From positions 1-39,972 of the forward strand of contig JAAPAO010000228.1 of NCBI GenBank assembly GCA_013115145.1: a stretch of 39,972 nt of DNA. The letters run 5' to 3'. A program made the position numbers and the translations under genes. The notes beneath the pieces were generated by a model. The model was given only the letters and a program-made list of their open reading frames with translations. It did no database searches and had not been told where the DNA came from. This stretch comes from Perkinsus chesapeaki. Lineage: Eukaryota > Perkinsozoa > Perkinsida > Perkinsidae. Within the stretch, counting starts at the first letter, position 1. Each line of letters begins with the position of its first letter. This document shows positions 30,887 through 39,972 of the stretch, one piece after another.

Positions 30887-31436
30887 TTAATACCCTCTTC
30901 CCTCAATTATTGCTCTTTCCCTTCTAACTTTCCTACCACTCATATAACCTGTAAATAATATAATTCCAGCTCCGATGGGATAAACCCATCTCCAAGCTGC
31001 CGCTGAATTATCCTCAATGGTCGGTCCTCCTGTTGGATTTGCCCATGCTGAAAAAATGATGTCGCCCGGGATCGAACTTAGATCGATAATATAATAGAAT
31101 TCACACGAGCATTTCCGATTTCACCCGTGAGATGTTCTTAAGGCATTCTCAAAGAAATACAGTTGCGCTTGCCTTTGTAAGGAGTCGTCCGACCGGGCGT
31201 CCAGGAACCGGAAAATTTCAGTAGGTTCTCTGATTTGAACACCACCAGGATCATCTCTCACTTATAGGATTCCCAACATCTTTAGATGTATTCCCTTGTG
31301 CTCCTTCCCCCTTCTCCTTCCCTTCTTCCTTCCCATCCGAGCTTTTCCCCGTGCAAAATGCAGCCCTATTAACACCAATAAAACGACTCTGCCTTAACAG
31401 TGCCGTTCTTGAACCACGACGGAGAGGGGCCAACAT
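30887..31436 (-). CDS. Small mitochondrial-type membrane protein, two exons
   Basis: Exon 1 (31262-31436) starts MLAPLRRGSRTALLRQSRFI, an Arg-rich amphipathic leader typical of mitochondrial import, then a Lys/Glu/Gly linker. Exon 2 (30887-31047) reads WANPTGGPTIEDNSAAAWRW, a hydrophobic span VYPIGAGIILFTGYM, and a basic tail SGRKVRRERAIIEGRGY with TAA at 30887-30889. The 214-nt intron has GTGAGA...TTTTTTCAG ends, and the A|CA join gives Thr in frame: 111 residues in total. The build (leader, single span, basic tail) fits an accessory subunit of an inner-membrane complex, but no family is recognised. Confidence 0.75.
31048..31261 (-). mobile_element. Intron ending in tRNA-like 3' half plus T run
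   Basis: On the minus strand the intron ends with AAGTTCGATCCCGGGCGA, about a dozen further bases including a run of six T, and CAG. GTTCGATCCC is a perfect B-box, and the T run is what a Pol III terminator would look like; it also serves as the polypyrimidine tract. No clear A-box precedes it. Compare the 50-nt intron 25443-25492, which ends the same way (GATTCGATCCCTGG, then T runs and TTTAG). Confidence 0.4.
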
Positions 31437-32015
31437 TTATAAAGAGGAAAACTGCAGCAGCAGAGAAGGAAAGGAGTTTTGGCCAGCTATCCCAAAACCG
31501 AAGTCCATTCTCCCGCCTACCGGTATCAACATCACTCACAACCATAAAATTTACACTCGAAACTGAAAATCCGAAAATCGCATATTTTCACTGCGGCATT
31601 TTCTAACATACACGCCTCGAGTGATGCATGTGGTCGACTCTATGTTGCCGAGTAAAGAAAGATTATTCGAGATAGTTTCGCCGGTCGATTATTAGATCTT
31701 CCGCGAGACCCAACAAGCGCCTTCCTCTCTAGGGATTCGGTGAAAAGATTCTATCGCTCCATTGGAGGAAGCTGAGAAATATTACAGTACTGATTTTAAA
31801 AATAGTCCACCTTTAACACAACAATACATAATCCCGCGTCCATATGGCTTGTGCATGTTGATCCGCCACACTCCCCAAATGAAGCAGCTATGTGAACTTT
31901 CATACCGACTTTTCCCCAACTAATTAAAATTCCCACTCATACACAACACGTATCCCTCCAACAAGAACATCACTAAACATGGTCATACCTCATCATCCTC
32001 TAACCTAAAACTATT
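31437..32015. other. Intergenic or intronic, nothing seen
   Basis: Stop-rich on both strands and AT-rich. Plus-strand frames at 31351-31606 are shadows of the mitochondrial-type gene's first exon and flank. Confidence 0.5.
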
Positions 32016-33042
32016 TCACTCGCCACGAAATTCATACCTCTCCAACCTACTTGTATCGCTCCTAACCTTCAGCGCTGCCTTAATAGCATTCTCAATACTT
32101 TTCCGTCGAACCTCCTCCCCTCTTTCCGACACTCCTTTCTTATTACGAGCCACTTCCACCTTTTTCAATGGAGTAACTTTGGCACTTCCCGTTGCCGACG
32201 GAGTAACTAAATTACTCTTAATTTTCAACCTTTCACGACAATTCATGTCACTCGCAAAACCAGTGTATGATTCAGCACTTTTTTGGTAACATTATTGGTC
32301 CCAGAGCGATCCACACTATATAGAGCTCCCATCTACTTCTCTCAAACTTTCAAGGCTGGGATTTTCGACGTCAGAGTTCTCTATAAATGCTACAAGGACA
32401 CTCATCCACAGTAAACCCGAGAATCAGTACATTCCCTAACGTACACTAACTTTGTTAATAGCTAGCAGGAAGGCCTACTCATGACCTAGTACACTTGCCT
32501 GATTCCCCATGAGTTTTTCTACCACATTTCCTTCCTATCCGCCCCTTTATTACCTCCTCTCGGTGTACTATTATTCTTAACCGTTGTTTCAGTCAATGCC
32601 TTCAACTCATCAATTCCCATCTTTCTAGATTGAATATCCTTCTCTTTAGCTTCTAGTAACCTACCATCCATTCTTAAACCACTCACACTACGCTCCTCAA
32701 ATACTCAATACCACAGAGACATTCTATCACTTCCGCTGCCAACTACTACTCAAGCCAGGAGCAGCAAACCGGTGATACATTATCCCGGAAATAAGATACT
32801 ATATGATATACCGATTATATAGGGAATATATGAGCTTTGTACCATACTCTTAATAATTCTACCTCTCATATCTACCTATTGCACATAGCACCACTTTACA
32901 TTGCAGCCAGACAACGGGGCAATCGCACACTTCGATTTCCGGTCCTCTATTACTTAGCCTCATCATCATCTTTACAAAGGACATCATCCTCAACAGCTGC
33001 CGCATCAAATGATGGTTGCGCACCATCTTCACATTCAACCAC
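32016..33042 (-). CDS. Three exons of an unknown charged protein
   Basis: Exon 32954-33042 reads VVECEDGAQPSFDAAAVEDD then VLCKDDDEA. Exon 32554-32687 reads VSGLRMDGRLLEAKEKDIQS and RKMGIDELKALTETTVKNNS then TPRG. Exon 32038-32206 reads TPSATGSAKVTPLKKVEVAR, then basic, helical sequence to RRKSIENAIKAALKV. All joins keep phase: AA|T across the 266-nt intron 32688-32953 and G|TT across the 347-nt intron 32207-32553. Both introns start GTAATA. The frame can run to a TGA at 32016, or splice at GTATGAATTT (32037). The N-terminus is missing: the frame at 33292-33528 might contribute a leader but was not joined. Acidic first, basic last, no cysteine pairs or membrane span; family not recognised. 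Confidence 0.55.
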
Positions 33043-33758
33043 CTATGAAACATATATTATACCCAAGTTCTAACGTGACACACTTCACTCATTCCCACTG
33101 TTCACATTGGGGATATTATCAACTAGTAATATTTATCATTATGTAACATAGATATAGAGGACCGAAAATGCCCACGGGCCTCACGGCTGCGCCCAAGTTC
33201 AACGCTACTATATAATATATTTTCTTAACGCCCATTAAAGGATGATACTATTCCATCTTAAATAGAACTATATCTAAGGCTCATAATAGGCCTATAGACC
33301 TTCCCTTCTCAAAACCAGACCAGCTATATTGAGTTTTTTGAAGAAAACCGATGCCACAAAATTTTTCTCGCCCATGCCCCCTTGTACCCTAAAACCTTCC
33401 TTCCCTCCCCCACTCCCTATCATCTTCCCAAGACGCTCGTAGCATCCTCCTTCATATGAGATAAGGCCGCCCATACAGGAACAAAGAGAACAAAAAAAGG
33501 CAATACTGAAACAGCACGGAGCTCTCATAACGCGCTGTGAAGACTAGATTGATTGCAGGTCGCAACTGAAATGAAATAGATGCTCTCTCCAAGTACTAGC
33601 GAAAAATCTAGCTTCAAAATACTTGCATTTTCACGACACAATTCAGCATATATACCGAAATATGATCCCGTTTCTAGATCCATCTCAGCTCCTAAAAGCT
33701 GAACCGAGGAACCAAAGATATCTTTTCCAGTAGAAACGTGGTAAGATACGCTCGAGCT
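33043..33758. other. Unresolved upstream region
   Basis: It contains the minus frame 33292-33528 (MRAPCCFSIAFFCSLCSC...), whose hydrophobic start could be a signal peptide but which quickly becomes low-complexity Gly/Lys. It also contains ATTTTGTGGCATCGG (complement near 33344-33358), part of the dispersed motif set. No gene is claimed. Confidence 0.35.
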
Positions 33759-36700
33759 CTATCCAGACTCGGAAAGTGTGCTCGGCGGGATACTAGAAAC
33801 CTCATCAGATGACGTCGCTGGAGTGACCCCCGGCCAGCTCTGGTCGAACACTTCCGCTAGAGGCTCGCGATCAAGTAAAAGGATTGCTTCACAGTGATAG
33901 GTATGAGGGAACATGTCAACGGGGATCTGATGATTCAAGTAAAGAGCAGTATGAAGATGAGTAGAGCTTCGATTGAATACAAGTATGGACAAGCATATCC
34001 TACAATCTTCCAAAGAAAAAGAAAAGAGCGGTATGAGATTTTTATACGCTAATACAACACGTAGTAAACCTGCCAAAGTTGAAGGAGTGAAAATTCGGTG
34101 AAAAGTGAAGTTGCTAAAGATGTGTTGTGTAGCGCTTCAACAAAAGCCTCTTTTATCCTTTTGTCAAAAGGAGCGTAGGCGCATATATCCTCCAATCTTC
34201 AGAACATAATGGGAGGAGCGGTATGAATATTACAATAATCTTAGGCACCAATATCCCTCCTTCCTCCTTCATCTCCTTATGACTCTCTACCGTTGTATAG
34301 TCGTTCTCGGGCCTAAACAAAAGCCTATCATTCACCACAAACCGCCACCTCACAGTCACCGCAAGCCTCTCGACTATCAACCCTACAAAACATCTATTTC
34401 TTCCTAGAAAGGCAATCCTGTCTCTCAATGCCTTTCCCATTGTGTCGCCTGTCCCCCTATTACTTTGTTAGTTGTACAACATCCCTGCTAAGTGTATCAG
34501 GATTACAGGACACATATACTATCCTACTTATATAAGAGCATTGCCTTAGACACCTCAATACCTGAATACGATGACCAGGAGACTCGCCATAAAAGTTGAT
34601 ACGCGAGCACGTTACTAGAATTAGTAGTACTAATGTCAGTTACTACGAACTTATTCTACATATAAACCTTCAACACCCTGTAGGCTTATCACATGAGGTT
34701 AAGACAAGTAAATGAGAAGGAGCGTGCATTCTCAACTCTTCAACTTTTCTCAGTCGAATCACTCGATACTCTGCAAATTCGTGGCGAGTACATTGTCACA
34801 AAGCACCTTATTTCTACTCCGTAATCCCCCTCCCCCTATTACATTCGGATGCAGACCAGATCTCGGTGGGTCCACTATAACAGTTAACTTTTGATCTCCT
34901 TTAATATCAGAACATGCTTCCTTAATAACATCCTCTATAGTATCCTCTGCTCGACCTAACATAGCTAAAGGATAACCTACTCACTTCGCTACCCGAAATA
35001 TTAACCAAATATTTACCACATCATCGTACCTTCACGCGCCACGAAATTCTACGATTTTTCCACGTCCCTACAGTGCTCCCCATCTAGAACGGGTGCTTAT
35101 TAGAGTACGCAATAGGAGGCTTTTTGAAGGTAATCAACAACCTAGTCAACTGAAAACTGAAAGCAGTATTTAAAGAGTAAATCTCCAAGAAGTGCGCGTT
35201 TTCCAGTGCCTGATTCAAACCTATATTAATCCTTTATTACCAGCAATGAACTTAACAGCTCCCTCCAGTCCATTAGCCTTCGCAGATGCCTTAGCATCTT
35301 CAACAGCATCAGCAACCAGCTCTAATCCATACACTCGTGGCTTACCATCAGCCTTAGTCCCAAGGATACTAGCAAACACCTACAATCGCCAAGATACGTT
35401 CGACCTTCCAAACGAGCCCAAAGATACGCATTTTCATACTATACATAATTTCCACCCTCACATTACGACGATGCTCAACATTTTCTTCCCGAACCCTATT
35501 AGTTATTCGCACTATGAATATTCCTGTACATCTTATCTCCACCTTACCTGTGTTATAGTACCAACACCCGAGCACACATCCACCACTGCTGCTGGTAGAG
35601 TACTTTGATCTAAGTCCTCTAACTTAGGCATATCACCATCAGGGCTACCAGTGAGGGCCAGCCTTACCTAGACCGGATGACAAGAGTCTTACCCAGAGAT
35701 GCTGTTAGTAGCATAAAATCCTGCTTCAACCACAGCCGAATAGGAACACCAAAATTTTTTTCGCGCGAGGATAATCTTCCCCCCGTTGAAGAACACTACC
35801 GGTAAATAGTGAAGGGTTCGTGCCCATTGTCAATACTAAGATCCTCGGAATATTTCGTCACACAATTCGCTGTCCCCTATTACCGCTGCCGTATAAAGTT
35901 TCTTGCACATAACCACATTAGTCTGGAAAAATGATGCTGGTTGCAGTGGGAACTCCAGCCCTAACATATCCATGGTCACTTTAGTGTCGCCATATATCTG
36001 AACCGCACATGAAACGGTTAATCGATTTGCAAAGATTCTCAATCTTAACATCGCTATAAGCGAATAGGATAGCATTTATATCACGCCTCTCCGAATCGAA
36101 CAGGCCCAATTTCCCAGGCCAGAAGCCAGATACAGGTTTAACCTTCTTCTCCGGTATGCCCCATATGCTTATGTATGTCTATAAGGCCTCAAAGATTCAT
36201 TAGGCTGCCTCTGCAAGGAGGTCGACTCTACGACACGCAGCCCCGATCTATATGAGTCGTATTTTACCACTTAACTATTTCAACCAGAATGAGTCCGCCT
36301 TCCCTACATGATAGAGATCCTCCTTTTTCATATCACACGCATCACACACGCCATTGTTAGTCTGCATAAACACCGAGGATACCGGTACCTGTAATGAGAT
36401 CAAAAATCTTTACAGTGCGTAATAACCGTAAGATACCAAAATAAACAACAACACAGTGCCAGCCTCGCTGCTATACAAACCAGTGGTGAAGAATCGTATT
36501 TTTATGATTAGTCCAATCCGGATGTCGCGAATGGAGACCGCTCGTCATAATTTTTCTGCATAACTATGATGCGGCATTATTAGTTTATACTGTTATCGAG
36601 TATACTATACAGTTGGCCAAAAATTGATAAAATGATCAAGACGCTATGAGATATATTTATACCAAAATATGTATACCCGGAATTTTACCAGGGCTCAGGA

Positions 36701-39224
36701 GATTATGACAACTAACTGAACCCGCTACCACAGCGATACCTCTATACTGGCTATAATCACCAGCCTGGTCCGAGGGGACAGGCTGCACAAGATGAACTAG
36801 AAGATCAAGATATGTTATTAGGATTCTTAGCAGTAAGTTCCCTAGATAGATTAAAATATAATAAGATGACCAGATATTAGTAAATAAGATCAGCCTTCAT
36901 TATTACACTAAGATTCCTATTAGCATCACTTTCCGCCCATGCCCTTATTATACTAGTAGCCTTATCATACGGCTCACAACACATCACCACCATCAACATC
37001 TCTCTACGTGTTGGGGACCATCTAAGCATCACTTGACGCCACGTCCCCGTCTCTAAAACAAAAACAACAACTACGCTCTCCAATCTCATATCATTCGGTT
37101 TATCGATTTGGTGACATGAAAGCGGTCACACCCCTATATTAGCGACATTAAAAAACCGTCGATTTTTGTGAGCATCTTCACTGATACCGTAGAGCCCCCG
37201 CCCTAAATTAACCAACTCTTCACTCGTTACTAATATTCGGAGCCTTTTATCCTTCCCAGCCTTCCCATACTACTTTCATGTCTCGAGAATGGTTTAACTT
37301 GTTCATAGTTCTCCAACACTATCCTCCTCAGCTCTCCCTCTATCTCCTTCATACACGCTGGTATCTACATTATATCTATATTTACCGACCCGGCCCGAGA
37401 TATCCATAAGGGCAATTTAATTCAATTCAACAAATGGATATACGAGACTGATCTAGCGATGCTGACTATGTTGTTCTTCACAGATGTCTTATATGCCACA
37501 GGCCAGACTCCGCAGTGTGATTAATTTCAATCAATATTTCATACTATAAAAACACTTGGGCAGAAAGCTACACACAGAATACCTCTACAAGCGAGCAGAT
37601 GTTACCAATTATATACTGCACAGATCACGAATTTGTCACTAGTAAAATTAGCTCCCTCTCCACACTTCGAACGCCTTACTAATAAGTACGTACAATCCCA
37701 TTCCCTCAGCTGGCAAATAGTTGGAGAAAATTTGGTATAAAAACACTCCCGTTTTTACATGTGGCAAAGCTGCTCCTGACTCTATCAACAGCTCATGTCC
37801 CTCTACTTTCCTAACAAAACCCACCTCCGGCTGAGTACCTAAATGATCGACATTGAAACAGCCTATCAACTAACAAGCCTCAGTTCCCATACCTGCTAGT
37901 TCGATGACGATAACCATCTTTAGGGTGGGCAAGGTGGAAAGATCACCGGGCAGAATTTCAAATCGAAACTTGGATGAGTTGTTCCCCAAAGCGAGTGGCG
38001 TGTGAGCGATCGAGCTTCTGCGTGGCAGTACTCATCGCGCACAAAAATGTTTCTGCTTTCTCAAATGGGAGGAGCCCATTATCGGGAAATCGAGTACGGG
38101 AATTTCAACGGATAAGGAATCATACGAAAATTAGTTTTGCTTGTAGAAAAAGTTCTCCGCCAGTTTTCGCATTTGTAGACGACGCGCATCAAGAATTTGG
38201 CAGTACACCGAGATATTTTTGAACAACATCTAATATCAACGCTTACATCAATAATTGATTTCCCGTCAATTCCCTGCCCCATTTAGTACAATCATAATCC
38301 TTGTATCCGATAGTCAGCTCGCACTTGTTCCTATAACCTTCTAAATTGTCCTCGGGACTGCCCATTATCTCATGTACAATACATCCAGGCTTATTTTTAT
38401 GCACCTATTGAAAATTCCTTCACAAGATACCCCATAGTGAGAACATCACCAAGACGAATATAGTGAGAATTTTGCGAACGATACGGTATCCGTAATAAGA
38501 GACTGCGAGACTGCTCAGGGCGAGACGTACTGAGCCACGGCCAGTGCTACAGTGAGCAATCCTATAAACCATCCTTCTCGAAGAATCTACACCACTTCCC
38601 GGTCAAGTTAGACCTGTTCCAATCAGTTCGAAAGCCGCGGGAAAAACGGACTCGCTTTTAACCGTTTTTTTCAGTCACCGTAAATACTTTTGCTAAACTG
38701 ATAATCTCCTGTCGTGCAAATTCGGGTTTTAAAAATGTGAAGCTTGAACGTAAATATAGATTAAATGAATGTAGTTACGCACTTCCACTACACTCCTTAT
38801 ACAAGACTACAAACTCCTACGGAGAACAAATCAATAAACCGTTCCAACGGGATCTTCACTAATATACTAATATCGATACTACAACATATAAAACTGAGTG
38901 TTCATTCCCTCATCGGGAGATTCACCTTCACCAACAAATTACCAACACCCAGGAGAAGTCCCTTTATTACTCTCGCCCAGGTGGGGAAGCTATACTGTAG
39001 TTTATCACAATGGGCTTTAACCTGACTTATACAAAGATACCTCCAAGCCAGCAATCCAACAGATACCTCTCTCGTGAAGTTCCTAGCGGCATGCATTATA
39101 AACTGTTCTTTTAGTTTAAGCTGTTCAGTATAAGAATATGTATAAAGCGGGGCGCTCTTCTCCAGCAAAGTCTCTGAAGAAACGATGCTTAAGATCAGGA
39201 CTACCCTCACACGGATGTATTACT
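33759..39224 (-). CDS. TRMT2: tRNA (uracil-5-)-methyltransferase, TRMT2/TrmA family
   Basis: A SAM-dependent enzyme that makes m5U (normally U54) in tRNA. Exons resolved with phase: 38971-39173 (KSAPLYTYSYTEQLKLKEQF), 38290-38404 (MGSPEDNLEGYRNKCELTIG), 37759-37838 (QPEVGFVRKVEGHELLIESG), one from about 37704, one from 37052 (ETGTWRQVMLRWS), 35884-35997 (LEFPLQPASFFQTN, the family's FFQ-N motif), 35548-35667 (VVDVCSGVGTIT, SAM motif I), 35241-35379 (RVYGLELVADAVEDAK), 34843-34955 (VDPPRSGLHPN), 34464-34561 (RIVYVSCNPDTLSRDV, with the catalytic Cys in SCNP) and 33759-33926 (IPVDMFPHTYHCEAILLLDR to the stop). Two gaps (about 36.0-36.9 kb and 33927-34463) must hold at least one short exon. An upstream exon ends at 39224 and its start is unresolved. 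All catalytic motifs are present, so the enzyme is probably functional. Introns are 50-566 nt. Confidence 0.9.
34562..34842 (+). mobile_element. SINE-like intron in TRMT2
   Basis: The plus-strand end is C-rich then CTATTAC at 34842, giving the donor GTAATAGGGGG. The start CTGAATACGATGACCAGGAG resembles the head of the 35668 element (CTAGACCGGATGACAAGAG). The B-box is weak (AGTTGATACGC). The motif AAATTCGTGGCGAG lies inside. Confidence 0.45.
34956..35240 (+). mobile_element. SINE-like intron in TRMT2
   Basis: The plus-strand tail CCTTTATTAC (35231-35240) gives the donor GTAATAAAGG; the head CTAACATAGCTAAAGGATAA contains an A-box-like TAGCTAAAGG. Near the two borders an 8-base inverted pair TAAAGGAT / ATCCTTTA is present. 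No clear B-box. The motif GCGCCACGAAATT lies inside. Confidence 0.45.
35668..35883 (+). mobile_element. tRNA-like SINE candidate intron in TRMT2
   Basis: The head CTAGACCGGATGACAAGAG is A-box-like, GCTTCAACC at about 35723-35731 is B-box-like, and the tail TCCCCTATTAC ends at 35883. The host gene shows GGTAA on both sides of the intron, a possible 5-bp target duplication. Confidence 0.5.
37839..38289 (+). mobile_element. SINE-like intron in TRMT2 with 5-bp direct repeat
   Basis: The exon sequence GTACT occurs at both borders (donor GTACTAAATGGGGC, acceptor CATTTAG|GTACT), as expected of a target-site duplication. The heptamer CTAAATG at one border is inverted at the other (CATTTAG). A B-box-like GTTCGATGAC sits about 60 bases from the plus-strand start (37899-37908). 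Confidence 0.5.
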
Positions 39225-39520
39225 AATGCCGAGATAGGATGAAAATTTACGGTATAAAATTGGTCCCAAGCCCAAAAGGAAACAATTTATCCCTCTATGA
39301 CATCCTAGTTCGGAAAGTGATATAACAATGGAGAGTTCTTTCAGACTTGCCTCAAAAACGCACGTAGGAAGCCTCAAACTAATCTCCACTATCGCTTTCC
39401 GATCCGAACGATTAACGGGCGCAAAACTGCTCTTCGAGAGGCAAAAAGGATTCCTAGTCCAGGAGGAATTATTGGTAAGATAAAAAGCATCAACTAAGTC
39501 AACCATATATGTTAATATTA

Positions 39521-39972
39521 GATACGATATAGGGTCCTAGTATTCCCTATTAAAGCATCAAAATGGTCTATATAGGATACGATATAGGATCCTAGTATTC
39601 CCTATTAAAGCATCAAATTGGTCTATATAGGATACGATATAGGATCCTAGTATTCCCTATAAGAGCATCAAATTGGTCTATATAGGATACGATATAGGAT
39701 CCTAGTATTCCCTATAAAAGCATCAAATTGGTCTATATAGGATACGATATAGGATCCTAGTATTCCCTATAAAAGCATCAAATTGGTCTATATATGATAC
39801 GATATAGGATCCTAGTATTCCCTATAAAAGCATCAAATTGGTCTATATTAGATACGATATAGGGTCCTAGTATTCCCTATTAAAGCATCAAATTGGTCTC
39901 TATAGGATACGATATAGAATCCTAGTATTCCCTATTAAAGCATCAAATTGGTCTATATAGGATACGATATAG
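39521..39972. repeat. 55-bp satellite array at right edge
   Basis: GATACGATATAG recurs at 39521, 39576, 39631, 39686, 39741, 39796, 39851, 39906 and 39961, exactly 55 bases apart. The units differ by a few substitutions (for example AGGGTCCTAG against AGGATCCTAG). The array runs off the window. It is AT-rich with many TATA-type words and lies upstream of the TRMT2 gene. Confidence 0.97.

Noticed and set aside
34153-34440. Open frame MGKALRDRIAFL... read as the TRMT2 continuation after LHPN
   Set aside because: The true continuation (VLRCLRQCSYISRIVYVSCNP) lies upstream at 34464-34561 in phase, so this frame falls inside the next intron region.
34759-34962. Uninterrupted reading VIGGGGLRSRN after LHPN
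   Set aside because: It is intron read-through: the GTAATAGGGGG donor starts right after LHPN, and the SCNP exon joins there in frame.

Overview
The window is nuclear DNA of a eukaryotic protist. Genes are split by GT-AG introns, many only 37-51 nt long and most with an AG|GT junction on both sides. There are short cysteine-containing secreted proteins, P450s and tRNA-like elements, and no bacterial operon logic. The overall style best fits an alveolate of the Perkinsus / early dinoflagellate kind. This is inference from gene structure and protein character; no marker gene fixes the species.

Region 1 (1-13 kb) is gene-poor. It opens with a 43-bp tandem repeat that runs into an eroded P450 3' end. 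A P450 copy at 3.5-5.4 kb (+) is probably dead, two single-exon secreted proteins lie at 6.1 and 8.3 kb (-), another P450 scrap sits at 9.9 kb, and a largely intact P450 occupies 10.8-12.8 kb (-). Region 2 (13.6-15.5 kb) holds a complete AFG1/LACE1 mitochondrial ATPase gene (-) with about nine tiny introns. Region 3 (16.3-23.7 kb) holds three tandem, intronless, full-length genes for glutamine:fructose-6-phosphate aminotransferase (GFAT, the entry enzyme of the hexosamine pathway). They are mosaics of nearly identical and clearly diverged blocks.

Region 4 (24.3-39.5 kb) is packed with minus-strand genes: several small unknown proteins (two with a likely mitochondrial leader or membrane segment), a coiled-coil protein, an acidic protein with NLSSAQ repeats, and a TRMT2-type tRNA (uracil-5-)-methyltransferase in at least eleven exons. 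Introns here are commonly 110-570 nt. Read on the plus strand, many of them end in a shared tail (about CCCCTATTAC) and begin with sequence resembling a tRNA gene (A-box, then B-box). The simplest reading is that a tRNA-derived SINE has repeatedly inserted antisense into genes and become introns: its tail supplies the 5' splice site (GTAATAGGGG) and the complement of its tRNA head supplies the 3' splice site. This is the most notable signal in the window. The right edge is a 55-bp satellite.

Exon joins were worked out by eye from splice signals, reading-frame phase and family motifs. No alignment or search was run.
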